The notes below the pieces were generated by a model. It was not told the origin of the DNA. It made no database searches and saw only the letters and a program-made list of their open reading frames with translations. Shown in pieces: positions 15,051-23,911 of a DNA stretch of 40,541 bases. Origin of the DNA: a virus. How positions within the stretch are numbered: the first letter of the stretch is position 1; the number at the start of each line of letters is the position of its first letter. Made by a program: the position numbers and the translations under genes. The DNA lies in the IMG/VR virus record IMGVR_UViG_3300049811_000823, positions 1-40,541 of that record. One strand, written 5' to 3'.

Positions 15051-15969
15051 GGGTCTCGCCCGCACCTTCGGCCAGGATCTGATGCGCGGCGAACATCAGC
15101 TCGGCGCGCCTTCGAATGGCGGCGTGCTGATGCCGTCGCACACCTCGGGCGATCCGGGCTTCTATGCGAAGAAGCGGGCTCGCGAGGCCGAGATCGGCCG
15201 CGAATTGACGACGGAGGAATTCCTCGCGGAACACTATGAGGCGTCCGATGCGCCGACCGCTTCCGGCACGTCGATCTTCGATCCGGTCTTGTGCGAAATC
15301 GCCTATCGCTGGTTCTGCCCGCAAGGCGGAACCGTGCTCGATCCCTTCGCGGGCGGCTCGGTGCGCGGCATCGTCGCCTCGCGACTGGGGCGTCGCTATG
15401 TCGGGATCGAACTTCGGCCCGAACAGGTCGAGGCGAACCGAGCGCAACTCGCCATCGCCGCCGAACCTTTGCCGGAATGGCGCGTCGGCGACGCGCGCGA
15501 TCTCGGCGCAATTGCTGCGGATGTCGCGGCGGACCTGATCTTCTCCTGCCCGCCCTATTGGAACCTCGAACGCTATTCCGACGATCCCGCCGATCTTTCG
15601 ACGCTGGACGAGGCCGCGTTCTTCGAGGCGCAGGCCGGGATCATTGCCGCCGCTGTCGCCCGGTTGAAGGATGATCGCTTCGCAGTTTGGGTCGTGGGCG
15701 ATGTTCGCGATGATCGCGGCTTCTACGTCAACCTGCCGGGCCGAACGGCCGAAGCCTTCGAGGCCGCAGGCGCTCGCTTCTACAACGAGGCGATCCTCGT
15801 GACCGCGGTCGGCTCGCTGCCGATCCGCACCGGCCGCCAGTTCACCGCCGCGCGCAAACTCGGCCGCACCCATCAAAGCGTTCTGGTCTTCGTCAAAGGC
15901 GATCCCCGGCGCGCAACCGAAGCCTGCGGTGAAGTCGAGTTCGGCGAGATCGAGGAGACGCTGTCATGA
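15043..15969 (+). CDS. Site-specific DNA methyltransferase (N4/N6 class)
   Basis: A 308-residue S-adenosylmethionine-dependent DNA methylase. TSIFDPVLCEIAYRWF is the motif-X-like helix, and VLDPFAGGSVRGIVA is motif I for SAM binding; GRRYVGIELRPEQVEANR follows it. The catalytic motif IV is FSCPPYWNLERYSDDPADLS, a CPPY variant of the D/S-PPY box that I know from this phage family. The order X-I-IV fits the gamma-type arrangement without a large target-recognition domain. It may protect phage DNA from host restriction, or prime bases for further modification. It starts 8 bases before the ParB gene ends, and its stop overlaps the PLP gene (ATGA). Confidence 0.9.
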   Translation: MAKGLARTFGQDLMRGEHQLGAPSNGGVLMPSHTSGDPGFYAKKRAREAEIGRELTTEEFLAEHYEASDAPTASGTSIFDPVLCEIAYRWFCPQGGTVLDPFAGGSVRGIVASRLGRRYVGIELRPEQVEANRAQLAIAAEPLPEWRVGDARDLGAIAADVAADLIFSCPPYWNLERYSDDPADLSTLDEAAFFEAQAGIIAAAVARLKDDRFAVWVVGDVRDDRGFYVNLPGRTAEAFEAAGARFYNEAILVTAVGSLPIRTGRQFTAARKLGRTHQSVLVFVKGDPRRATEACGEVEFGEIEETLS

Positions 15970-16670
15970 CCGCGCCCATCGTTCGCGAGCATGGCGGTGT
16001 CTGGGTCGTCCGGGACGATCTCTTTCCAGGCGGCACGAAAGCGCGGTTCATGCCGGTGCTGTTCGAAGGCGTCGAAGAAGCCGTCTACGCCAGCCCGGCT
16101 GAGGGCGGCGCGCAGACCGCACTCGCGACTGTCGCGAAGGATCTCGGCAAGCGCGCGACGATCTTCGTCGCGGCGCGGGCCAAGCTACATCCGCGAACGC
16201 TGGAAGCGGCAAGGCTCGGCGCGAAGGTGGTGCCGGTTCGGCCCGGCTACCTTTCGGTCGTGCAAGCCCGCGCCAAGGACTATGCAAAGGCGGGCGGCGC
16301 ACGGCTGGTGCCTTTCGGAGTTGATCTGCCGGAGGCGATCACGCGCCTTGCAGACGCCGCGCTCGCGACCGGGCTTGATCCCGATGAAGTCTGGTGCGCG
16401 GCAGGCTCCGGCGTGCTGGCCCGGGCGCTGGCGAAAGCATGGCCTCGTGCCCGGCGTCATGCCGTGCAGGTCGGGCGGGAACTCGCGCCCGAGGACGTGG
16501 CGAACGCCACGATCCACGTCTATCCGCGCCCATTCTCCGATGTCGCGAAAGCGATATCGCCGTTTCCGTCCGATCCGCACTATGATGCGAAGGCTTGGGA
16601 GACGATGACGGCCCGGAAGGGTCCGGGCCGCGTCGTCTTCTGGAATGTCGCTGGGCCTGCTCGGCCCTGA
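15966..16670 (+). CDS. PLP-dependent enzyme, fold type II (ACC deaminase/threonine synthase-like)
   Basis: A 234-residue protein with the marks of the tryptophan-synthase-beta fold: RDDLFPGGTKAR with probable PLP lysine K25, the substrate/Asn-type loop YASPAEGGAQTALA (~41-54), the characteristic LEAARLGAKVVPVRPGY (~78-94), and a glycine-rich phosphate loop VWCAAGSGVLARALA (~140-154). It is shorter than catabolic members (~330 residues), so it is a compact version. It overlaps the methyltransferase stop by four bases and has no amino-acid metabolism neighbours, so a role on DNA bases or nucleotides is plausible. The substrate cannot be read from the sequence. Confidence 0.75.
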   Translation: MTAPIVREHGGVWVVRDDLFPGGTKARFMPVLFEGVEEAVYASPAEGGAQTALATVAKDLGKRATIFVAARAKLHPRTLEAARLGAKVVPVRPGYLSVVQARAKDYAKAGGARLVPFGVDLPEAITRLADAALATGLDPDEVWCAAGSGVLARALAKAWPRARRHAVQVGRELAPEDVANATIHVYPRPFSDVAKAISPFPSDPHYDAKAWETMTARKGPGRVVFWNVAGPARP

Positions 16671-17144
16671 TTACGCCGCCATGCGGCGCGCCTCGATGGC
16701 GATGATCGCCAGATCGCGATAGCGCGCCATCGCCTTCGGGCTTGTCGAAACCGGGTTGATCTCGATGGCCTTGAGGCCTTCGACATCGCCCGCCTCGGCA
16801 AGCGCCACCAGCTTGGCGAGCTTCGCCCGAAACCGCGCATGTGTCGGTTTTGAGAAATCCGGCGCTGCCGGAAGCGCGCCCGCCTGCGCCTGCTCGATGA
16901 TCGCCTTTCGCTTGCCGGTCTTCGGGCAGTTCGGCCACGAAGCGGCGTTCGCTTGTGCAATCGGGTGATCGGCCAGCGCCGGATCGGTGATGCTGATCGC
17001 GGGCTCGCTTTCGGTGATCGCCCGCCAGCCGAAGCGGCCATCGGGTGTCTTGAACACTTCGAACTCGCCGGGCTTCAACCCGGCCCGCTGCGCGCCGCGC
17101 TGGGCGTTGAATTTCTTGTCGTAGGTCGTGGCTTCCGTGGTCAT
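16671..17144 (-). CDS. Hypothetical protein (KFNAQRGAQRAG type)
   Basis: A 157-residue soluble protein that I cannot assign. The N-terminal ~45 residues (TTYDKKFNAQRGAQRAG, then FEVFKTPDGRFGWRAI) look like a small beta-containing module that I associate with mobile elements of alphaproteobacteria. A linker rich in Ala/Pro follows, and the C-terminal ~60 residues are helical (RAKLAKLVALAEAGDVEGLKAI, then AMARYRDLAIIAIEARRMAA). It faces the PLP gene tail to tail with no gap, and shares a leftward unit with the next small gene. The upstream sequence on its strand contains GGAGCACGACC, a weak site. Confidence 0.6.
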   Translation of the reverse strand: MTTEATTYDKKFNAQRGAQRAGLKPGEFEVFKTPDGRFGWRAITESEPAISITDPALADHPIAQANAASWPNCPKTGKRKAIIEQAQAGALPAAPDFSKPTHARFRAKLAKLVALAEAGDVEGLKAIEINPVSTSPKAMARYRDLAIIAIEARRMAA

Positions 17145-17168
17145 GGTCGTGCTCCTTCAGCTTGGGGT

Positions 17169-17420
17169 TCAGTTCGCGGTGACGAGTGCAGAGCGGCCTT
17201 CGGCGGTGACGCCGTAGATCAGCGGCAGGCGCTTGCCGAACGGGGTCGGGTTCTCGGCGACGAGGCGCATCGCCTCGATCCGCGCATCTTCAAGGGTCGG
17301 CGCGCTCGCCCGGGCGTAGCGCCCGGTTCCGAGGAACAAGGCCACGTCGAAGCGAACGGCTTGGGCGAGGACCGCCGCATTGGCGGCGTCGGCGGGATGA
17401 ACTTTGCGGCGGCTTTTCAT
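17169..17420 (-). CDS. Small hypothetical protein
   Basis: An 83-residue protein, unrecognised. It begins with a basic segment (MKSRRKVHPADAANAAVLAQAV); the centre (ARASAPTLEDARIEAMRLVAENP) is a helix, and the end is short beta-like. The ATG at 17420 is chosen because GGAGATCGCTC precedes it; a longer frame reaches 17477. It is the first gene of the leftward pair and lies divergent from the terminase genes, with a 106-base gap. Confidence 0.55.
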   Translation of the reverse strand: MKSRRKVHPADAANAAVLAQAVRFDVALFLGTGRYARASAPTLEDARIEAMRLVAENPTPFGKRLPLIYGVTAEGRSALVTAN

Positions 17421-17526
17421 GAGCGATCTCCGTGGGTTACGGGACCGCAGACAGCCTCGACACACAAACCGGAGCAACTCCTAAGTCGCTCTAATCGCTC
17501 ATTATTTTCGATTGGGAGCGCAGCCC
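17421..17526. promoter_or_regulatory. Divergent gap before the packaging genes
   Basis: A 106-base intergenic stretch between a leftward gene pair and the rightward late operon. It is locally AT-rich around 17485-17512 (CTAATCGCTCATTATTTTCG), with TCGCTC repeated at 17486 and 17495. It is the natural place for the late promoter and perhaps for a packaging (cos) site near the small terminase gene, but I cannot define either. Confidence 0.35.
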
Positions 17527-18099
17527 ATGGGTCTGTCGCGGAGGGCTTATGCGCGCCATCGCGGCGTCTCCGACATGGCGGTTCGAAAGGCCATCGCCTC
17601 GGGCCGGATCACGGTTGAGGACGACGGCACCATCGATCCTGCGAAGGCGGATCGCGCCTGGGGATCGAGCTCCGACCCCGCGCAGGTTCGCCCCGTGGCG
17701 AAATCGCCGCCGCCGCCGCGCGGGACGCCCCGGCCGGTGCCGATGGCGGCAGTCGAAGCCGTCCGTGAAACCTTGCGCGAAAGCGGCGAGCCCGCGCCCG
17801 CCGCCGGCAACATGACCTTCGTCCAGGCGCGCACCGCCAACGAGGTGATCAAGGCGCAGGAGCGCCGCATCCGTCTTGGCAAGCTCAAGGGCGATCTCGT
17901 CGATCGCTCGCGCGCGGTCTCAACGGTCTTTGCGCTGGCCAGGCGCGAACGCGACGCCTGGGTGCAGTGGCCGGCGCGCGCCGCCGCCCTGATCGCCGCC
18001 GAACTGCAAATCGATCCTCACCGCTGCGAGCAGGTTCTCGAAGCTCATGTCCGACGCCACCTCGAAGAACTCAGCCAGATCGGCATCGAGCTCCGATGA
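17527..18099 (+). CDS. Terminase small subunit (Nu1-like)
   Basis: A 190-residue DNA-recognition subunit of the packaging motor. The N-terminal winged HTH (LSRRAYARHRGVSDMAVRKAIASGRI, read in parts; ~2-28) resembles Nu1 of lambda. A Pro-rich linker (~55-70) and a helical self-assembly region (VQARTANEVIKAQERRIRLGKLKGDLVD is the typical K-A-Q-E-x-R-I-x-L-x-K-L-K-G-x-L-V block) follow. The ATG at 17527 has GGGAG upstream and is preferred over a TTG at 17512. It overlaps the large subunit by 53 bases, as usual for translationally coupled terminase genes. Confidence 0.82.
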   Translation: MGLSRRAYARHRGVSDMAVRKAIASGRITVEDDGTIDPAKADRAWGSSSDPAQVRPVAKSPPPPRGTPRPVPMAAVEAVRETLRESGEPAPAAGNMTFVQARTANEVIKAQERRIRLGKLKGDLVDRSRAVSTVFALARRERDAWVQWPARAAALIAAELQIDPHRCEQVLEAHVRRHLEELSQIGIELR

Positions 18100-20038
18100 G
18101 GTCTTCGACGGACGCGCGGAGATCATTGCCGCCTGGAACCGCGGCCTTGCGCCCGATCCGGCGCTGACGGTCTCGGCCTGGGCGGATCGCTATCGCTTTC
18201 TGTCCTCGCGCGCCTCTTCCGAGGCGGGCCGCTATCGAACCGACCGGACGCCCTATATGCGCGGCGTCATGGATGCGCTCTCGCCCGGCAGTTCGGCCCG
18301 GCGGATCGTGTTCATGAAAGCGGCGCAGGTCGGCGCGACCGAGGCCGGCAACAACTGGATCGGCTATTGCATCCATCAGGCGCCGGGACCGTTCCTCGGC
18401 GTGCAGCCGACGACCGATCTCGCAAAGCGCCTGTCACAACAGCGCATCGAGCCGCTGATCGACGAAAGCCCTGAATTGCGGGCGCTGATCCTGCCGTCGC
18501 GCTCGCGCGATAGTGGCAACACGGTGCTCGCCAAGAAATTCGCTGGCGGGCAGCTCGTGCTGACCGGTGCCAATTCCGCCGTCGGTCTGCGCTCGATGCC
18601 CGCGCGTTATGTCTTCCTCGACGAGGTGGATGCCTATGAGGGCGATGTGGATGGCGAAGGCGATCCGGTCGCGCTCGCCATCGCCCGCACGCGCACCTTC
18701 GGCCACCGCGCCAAGGTCTTTCTCGTCTCGACGCCGACGATCAAGGGCCTGTCGCGGATCGAACGCGAGTTCGAAGCGAGCGATCAGCGCCGCTTCTTTG
18801 TCCCGTGCCCACATTGCGGTCTGGTGCAATGGCTCAAGTTCGAGCGTTTGAAGTGGACCAGCGGCGAACCGGCAAGCGCCGCCTATCACTGCGAGGGCTG
18901 CGATCAACCGATCGCTGAGCACCACAAGACGGCGATGCTGTCGGCGGGTGAATGGCGCGCCACCGCCACTCCGGCCGATCCGCATTGCGTGGGTTTCCAT
19001 ATCTCCGGGCTCTATTCGCCGGTGGGCTGGCTCGGTTGGGCCGATATAGCCCGCGAGTGGGAAGCGGCCCAGGGCGATGATGCGGCGCTCAAGGCCGCAA
19101 AGAACACGCTGCTCGGCGAGACGTGGCAGGAGCGCGGCGAAGCGCCGGACTGGCAGCGGCTTTATGAGCGGCGGGAGGACTTCGCGCCGCTGGTCCCTGG
19201 CTGCGGCCTGATCCTGACGGCCGGCGCCGACGTTCAGCACGACCGGATCGAAGTTGATATCTGGGCGTGGGGCCGAAAGCTCACCAGCGCGCTCGTCGAA
19301 CACATCGTGCTCGAAGGCGACACCTCCCGCGAGGAGGTCTGGGGAAAGCTCACCGCGCTACTCGGCCAGACCTGGCGCCATGAGAACGGCGCACGGATGC
19401 GGATCGCGCGGCTTGCGATCGACTCGGGCGATGGGCGCAACACCGCCGCCGTCTATAGCTGGGTGCGGCGCGTCGGCATCGGCCAGGCGCTCGCGATCAA
19501 GGGCGTCGATGGCTTCGACCGATCAACTCCGGTCGATGGCCCGAACTATGTCGATGTCAACGAGCATGGCCGCACGATCCGGCGCGGCGTGAAGCTATGG
19601 AAAGTGTCGGTCGCCGTCTTCAAGTCGGAGACCTATCGCTTCCTGCGGCTGGACCGCCCGACGGACGAGGAACTCGCGGCTGGCACGCCGTTTCCGGACG
19701 GTTTCGTGCATCTGCCGAAAAGCGTGACCGCCGAATGGGTAAAGCAGCTTGTCGCCGAACAGCTGGTGACGGTGCGTGACCGGCGCGGCTTCTCGAAACT
19801 CGAATGGCGGCAGATGCGCGAACGCAACGAGGCGCTCGATTGCCGGGTCTATGCCCGCGCCGCCGCGTGGCTGCTCGGGATCGACCGCTTCGACGACGCC
19901 AAGTTCGAAGCGCTGGAAGAAGAGCTTCGGGTCGCAGCCGAAGATGAAGCGCGGCCCGTCGATCAGCGCGGCCTCACGCCTACGACCGCGCCCGTGCGCC
20001 GCTCCGACTGGCTCGGGCGGCGCGACAAATGGTTCTAA
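18047..20038 (+). CDS. Terminase large subunit, GpA family
   Basis: A 663-residue packaging ATPase/nuclease. The ATPase motor has the family's deviant Walker A, FMKAAQVGATEA (~89-100), and Walker B, YVFLDEVDAYEGD (~188-200). A zinc-like cluster CPHC (~258) with CEGC (~285) lies between motor and nuclease, as in GpA proteins. The C-terminal nuclease domain starts near GADVQHDRIEVDIWAWG (~395-411), and its acidic residues include D in LAIDSGDGRNTAAVY (~463). It cuts and translocates phage DNA into proheads. The length is normal for the family (~640-690). Confidence 0.93.
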   Translation: MSDATSKNSARSASSSDEVFDGRAEIIAAWNRGLAPDPALTVSAWADRYRFLSSRASSEAGRYRTDRTPYMRGVMDALSPGSSARRIVFMKAAQVGATEAGNNWIGYCIHQAPGPFLGVQPTTDLAKRLSQQRIEPLIDESPELRALILPSRSRDSGNTVLAKKFAGGQLVLTGANSAVGLRSMPARYVFLDEVDAYEGDVDGEGDPVALAIARTRTFGHRAKVFLVSTPTIKGLSRIEREFEASDQRRFFVPCPHCGLVQWLKFERLKWTSGEPASAAYHCEGCDQPIAEHHKTAMLSAGEWRATATPADPHCVGFHISGLYSPVGWLGWADIAREWEAAQGDDAALKAAKNTLLGETWQERGEAPDWQRLYERREDFAPLVPGCGLILTAGADVQHDRIEVDIWAWGRKLTSALVEHIVLEGDTSREEVWGKLTALLGQTWRHENGARMRIARLAIDSGDGRNTAAVYSWVRRVGIGQALAIKGVDGFDRSTPVDGPNYVDVNEHGRTIRRGVKLWKVSVAVFKSETYRFLRLDRPTDEELAAGTPFPDGFVHLPKSVTAEWVKQLVAEQLVTVRDRRGFSKLEWRQMRERNEALDCRVYARAAAWLLGIDRFDDAKFEALEEELRVAAEDEARPVDQRGLTPTTAPVRRSDWLGRRDKWF

Positions 20039-20056
20039 CTTTTCGCGGGATTTCCG

Positions 20057-20266
20057 ATGCCCTGGACGCAGACCGAACTCGATGCGCTGAAGCGCGCCTT
20101 CGCGGGCGGAACGTTGCGCGTCACCTATGACGGCAAGACCGTCGAATATGGCTCGGCGGACGATCTTCTGAAGCGCATCCGCACTATCGAAACCGAGATC
20201 GCGGCCACCTCCGGCAATCCGCGCCCCATCGCGGGATTCGCAAGCTTCGGCCGGGGTGATCGGTAA
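20057..20266 (+). CDS. gpW-like head-tail connector
   Basis: A 69-residue protein that fits phage gpW/head-tail joining proteins in size and pattern: WTQTELDALKRAFAGGTLRVTYDGKTVEYGS is read as helix, beta-hairpin, then DDLLKRIRTIETEIA as a helix. It stabilises DNA-filled heads and prepares for tail attachment. It sits between terminase and portal, the standard lambda-like place, and the stop overlaps the portal start (TAATG). Confidence 0.85.
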   Translation: MPWTQTELDALKRAFAGGTLRVTYDGKTVEYGSADDLLKRIRTIETEIAATSGNPRPIAGFASFGRGDR

Positions 20267-21801
20267 TGGGCGCAAACTGGATCGATCGCGCCCTCGCCAG
20301 CGTCGCGCCGGGCGCGGCACGCAAGCGGCTTCTGGCACGCCAGGCGTTCGAGAAGCTGGCGCGCGCTTATGACGGCGCAGCGGTCGGGCACCGCACCGAT
20401 GGCTGGCGCTCGTCGTCAAGTTCCGCCGACGGCGAGATTGCTTCCGGTGCGTCGCGGTTGCGCGACCGCATGCGGGATCTGACACGCAACAATCCGCATG
20501 CGGCGAAGGCCGTGGCGGTGCTGGTGAACAACATCGTCGGCGCCGGGATCAGGCCGCGCGCGGCGACCGGAACGGATGCACTCGACAACCGGATCAATGA
20601 ACTCTGGGAGGCCTGGGCGGCAAGGTCGGATGCCGATGGCCTCGCCGATTTTCACGGGCTCACCACGCTTGCCGTGCGCGAGATGATCGAAGGCGGCGAC
20701 GTGTTCCTTCGCCGTCGTATCCGCCGCGCCGAAGACAAACTGCCGGTGCCCTTGCAGCTTCAACTGCTCGAAGCCGATCACCTCGACGACACCAAGATCG
20801 GCGCACTTCCCGACGGCGGGCGGATTGTGCGCGGCATCGAGTATGACGCTATCGGCCGACGCCGCGCCTATTGGCTGTATCCCGATCATCCCGGCGATAC
20901 CAGCGTGCCGCTGTCGCGCAGCCTCACCTCGGCGCGCGTCCCTGCGGATGGCATCGCCCATCTCTTCGAGCGCCAACGCGTGCAGAGCCGCGGCGTGCCC
21001 TGGGGCGCACCGGCCATGCGGGCGATGCGCGATCTCGATGACTGGACCAATGCCGAGCTGGTCCGCAAGAAAACCGAAGCCTGCCTTGTCGGCGTGGTGC
21101 TCGGCGCGGATGAAGCCGATCAGGGCGTGGCGCCGACCGTCGTCGATGCCGAAGGCAAGACCATCGAGCAGTTCGAGCCCGGCCTGATCGCCTATGCGCG
21201 CGGCGGCAAGGACATCAAGTTCAACCAGCCGGCCTCCACGGCTGGCGTCTCGGAATGGCTACGGGCGCAGCTGCACATCGTCGCCGCCGGCTACCGGGTC
21301 CCTTACGAGCTCCTCACCGGCGATCTGTCTCAGGTCAATTATTCGAGCCTGCGCGGCGGTCTCGTCGAATTCCGGCGCATGGTCGATGCCCTGCAATGGC
21401 AATTGGTGATCCCGGGCTTCTGTGAACCGGTCTGGCGCTGGTTCACCGAGGCGGCTTGGGTTGCGGGTTTGATCCCGAACCCGGTGGTTAGGGTCGAATG
21501 GCAACCGCCGCGCTTCGATGCCGTCGATCCCCTGAAGGATGCGCAGGCCGATCTTCTGATGCTGCGCTCGGGCACCATGACGCTCGCCCAGGCCATCGCC
21601 CGGCAAGGTTACGATCCGGCCTCGCAACTGGCCGAAATCGCCGAAATGAATGCGGCTCTCGATCGGCTGAAGATCGTGCTCGATAGCGATCCGCGCATGA
21701 TGACCAAGGCGGGAACGGCGCAGCCCGATCCGAACGATCCGGCCGCAGACGGCGCCGACAACGCGCCACCGGGCAAGCCGAAGCTCAAGCCCGGCGACTG
21801 A
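20266..21801 (+). CDS. Portal protein, lambda type
   Basis: A 511-residue lambda gpB-family portal that forms the dodecameric DNA channel. Diagnostic blocks are RDLTRNNPHAAKAVAVLVNN IVGAGI (~64-89), LLEADHLDD (~170), GVPWGAPAMRAMRDLDDWTNAELVRKK (seen in parts, ~245-270), and VPYELLTGDLSQVNYSSLRGG (in parts, ~345-365). The C-terminal 40 residues are a Pro/Asp-rich tail. It starts in a TAATG overlap with the gpW-like gene. Confidence 0.93.
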   Translation: MGANWIDRALASVAPGAARKRLLARQAFEKLARAYDGAAVGHRTDGWRSSSSSADGEIASGASRLRDRMRDLTRNNPHAAKAVAVLVNNIVGAGIRPRAATGTDALDNRINELWEAWAARSDADGLADFHGLTTLAVREMIEGGDVFLRRRIRRAEDKLPVPLQLQLLEADHLDDTKIGALPDGGRIVRGIEYDAIGRRRAYWLYPDHPGDTSVPLSRSLTSARVPADGIAHLFERQRVQSRGVPWGAPAMRAMRDLDDWTNAELVRKKTEACLVGVVLGADEADQGVAPTVVDAEGKTIEQFEPGLIAYARGGKDIKFNQPASTAGVSEWLRAQLHIVAAGYRVPYELLTGDLSQVNYSSLRGGLVEFRRMVDALQWQLVIPGFCEPVWRWFTEAAWVAGLIPNPVVRVEWQPPRFDAVDPLKDAQADLLMLRSGTMTLAQAIARQGYDPASQLAEIAEMNAALDRLKIVLDSDPRMMTKAGTAQPDPNDPAADGADNAPPGKPKLKPGD

Positions 21802-21818
21802 TCCACTTCGAGGACACC

Positions 21819-23870
21819 ATGAAACCTGCTCAACCGCCTTCGCGCGGCGCACCGCCCATGGCGAACGCGCTGCCGATGCAGACCCGGCTTGCGCCGGTCG
21901 CCTCCATCGAGGCCGAGACCAGAACCGTCGAAGTCGTCTGGACAACCGGAGCGTCCGTGCGCCGCCGTCGCTGGACCGGCTTTGATACGGCGATCGACTA
22001 CGAGGAGATCCTCGTGGTCTCGCGCGAGGCCGTCGATCTCTCGCGCCTCGATGCCGGAGCGCCAGTGCTCGACAGCCATTCGCAATGGACAACGCGCGCG
22101 ATTGTCGGCGTCGTCGAACGCGCCTGGATCGACAAGGGCGAAGGCCGCGCAAGCTTGCGCTTCCCGAAGCCGGGCGTCGATGAAGCCGCCGATCGCCTGT
22201 TCGCGCTCGTCACCGACGGGATCGTCCGCAACATCTCGGTCGGCTACCGGATCGACAAGGTTCGGGTCGAACGGCCGGAACGGGTCGGCGAACCCGAACG
22301 ATGGTTCGTCGAACGCTGGACGCCGCACGAACTGTCCTTCGTCGCTGTCGGCGCCGATCCCGGCGCCCAAGTCCGCACGGCGGACGAGGCGCCCACCTTT
22401 CCCTTTGAACTCGTCACTTCCCACACCCGAATAATGGAGACTGCCGCCATGGACGAACCTGTCCAGACCCGTGAAACCGCGCCCGAAACGCCCTCCACTC
22501 CCGCCAATGAGCGCGCCAATCCGGCGCCGCCCGATCCTCCGGTTGCCGGGCCGAATGCCGATCAGGTTCGCGCGGAGGAGCGCGAGCGTGTTGCAACGAT
22601 TCTCGGCCTGGCCGACCGCTTCCGGCTCGAACGCGCCTTTGCCGATGATCTCGTCACGCGCGGCGTCGCCATCGAGGAAGCCCGCCGCGTCATTCTCGAC
22701 AAGCTCGCCGAACGTGATGAGCGCGGCGTCGGCCATACCGCCGTCTCCTTCCCGGCGGGCGGGCTCGATGCCACCGTCACCCGGCGCGAAGCCATCACCG
22801 AGGCGATTGCCCATCGCCTCGCCCCGACGGCGAATGCTCTGCCGGATCGCGCCCGGGAATATCGCGGCATGTCGCTGGTCGAAATCGCCCGCGAGACCCT
22901 GCAACAGGTCGGTGTCCGCACCCGCGGCATGACCGCAACCGAGGTAGTGCAGCTCGCGCTCCGCAATGCCGGGCCGCACGGCACCAGCGATTTCCCGCTG
23001 ATCCTCGCCAATGTCGCGGGCAAGCGGCTGCGGCAAGCCTACCAGACGGCGCCGCGCACCTTCGAACGCTGGACGCGCGGCATCACCACCACCGACTTCA
23101 AGCCGCTGTTCCCGACCCAGATCGGCAACTTTCCCGGCCTGCTGCCGGTGATGGAAGGCGCAGAGTTCAGCTATGGCACCATCGCCGAGAGCCGGGAAAC
23201 CTATCGTCTCGCCACCTTCGGCCGCATCGTTGCGCTCACCCGGCAGGCGATCGTCAACGACGATCTGCGCGCCTTCGACCGGGCGCTCGGCACGGCGGGC
23301 ATGAAGGCCTCGGATCTCGAAAGCGGCCTCGTCTACAACGAGATTCTCGCCAACCCGCTTCTGGCCGACGGCGTCGCCTTGTTCTCGGCGGCGGCGGGCC
23401 GCACCAACCAGGGCACGGCGGCGGCGATCACCGAAGCCTCGCTCACGCAGGCGATCGAACTGATGACGCAGCAGCGCGAGATGACGCCGGCCGGCGTCAC
23501 CGGCGATCAGATCATCAACAACTACCCGCGCTATATTCTGGTGGCGCCGGGCACGCGAGCCATCGAAGCGCGCAAGATCATCGCCCAGACGACACCGGCG
23601 CAGGCATCACAGGTCAACCCCTACGCCAACGCCTTCGATGTGATCGAGGAGCCGCGCCTCTTCAACACCGCGGGTCCGCAGCGCTGGTGGCTGGCGGCTG
23701 ATCCCGCGACCATCGACACGATCGAGTATTGTCGCCTCGAAGGCCAGTCCGAGCCCTTCCTCGACCAGCGCGTCGGGTTCGAGGTCGATGGCGTGGAGTT
23801 CAAGATCAGGCACGACTTCGCGGCCAAGGCGATCGACTTCCGCGGCCTGTTCTTCAACGCCGGCGTCTGA
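21819..23870 (+). CDS. Prohead protease / scaffold / major capsid fusion protein
   Basis: A 683-residue polyprotein. Residues ~1-200 are an S78-type HK97 prohead protease: H87 in VLDSHSQ and S140 in RNISVGYRID are the catalytic residues. Residues ~206-330 are a Pro/Glu-rich scaffold linker with helices. Residues ~370-683 are an HK97-fold major capsid protein (TEVVQLALRN, then DFKPLFPTQIGNFPG, ending in FKIRHDFAAKAIDFRG). Self-cleavage should release mature capsid subunits. An internal in-frame ATG at 22449 (M211) has a GGAGA 8 bases upstream and may give a protease-free form. The first start has GAGGA upstream. Confidence 0.9.
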   Translation: MKPAQPPSRGAPPMANALPMQTRLAPVASIEAETRTVEVVWTTGASVRRRRWTGFDTAIDYEEILVVSREAVDLSRLDAGAPVLDSHSQWTTRAIVGVVERAWIDKGEGRASLRFPKPGVDEAADRLFALVTDGIVRNISVGYRIDKVRVERPERVGEPERWFVERWTPHELSFVAVGADPGAQVRTADEAPTFPFELVTSHTRIMETAAMDEPVQTRETAPETPSTPANERANPAPPDPPVAGPNADQVRAEERERVATILGLADRFRLERAFADDLVTRGVAIEEARRVILDKLAERDERGVGHTAVSFPAGGLDATVTRREAITEAIAHRLAPTANALPDRAREYRGMSLVEIARETLQQVGVRTRGMTATEVVQLALRNAGPHGTSDFPLILANVAGKRLRQAYQTAPRTFERWTRGITTTDFKPLFPTQIGNFPGLLPVMEGAEFSYGTIAESRETYRLATFGRIVALTRQAIVNDDLRAFDRALGTAGMKASDLESGLVYNEILANPLLADGVALFSAAAGRTNQGTAAAITEASLTQAIELMTQQREMTPAGVTGDQIINNYPRYILVAPGTRAIEARKIIAQTTPAQASQVNPYANAFDVIEEPRLFNTAGPQRWWLAADPATIDTIEYCRLEGQSEPFLDQRVGFEVDGVEFKIRHDFAAKAIDFRGLFFNAGV

Positions 23871-23911
23871 CGGCGGCGCGACCTTAACCCGAATTCAAGG
23901 AGACCCATCCC

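Noticed and set aside
21609-23036. Minus-strand open frame of 475 codons opposite portal and protease-capsid genes
   Set aside because: Shadow frame; portal, protease and capsid motifs are clear on the plus strand.
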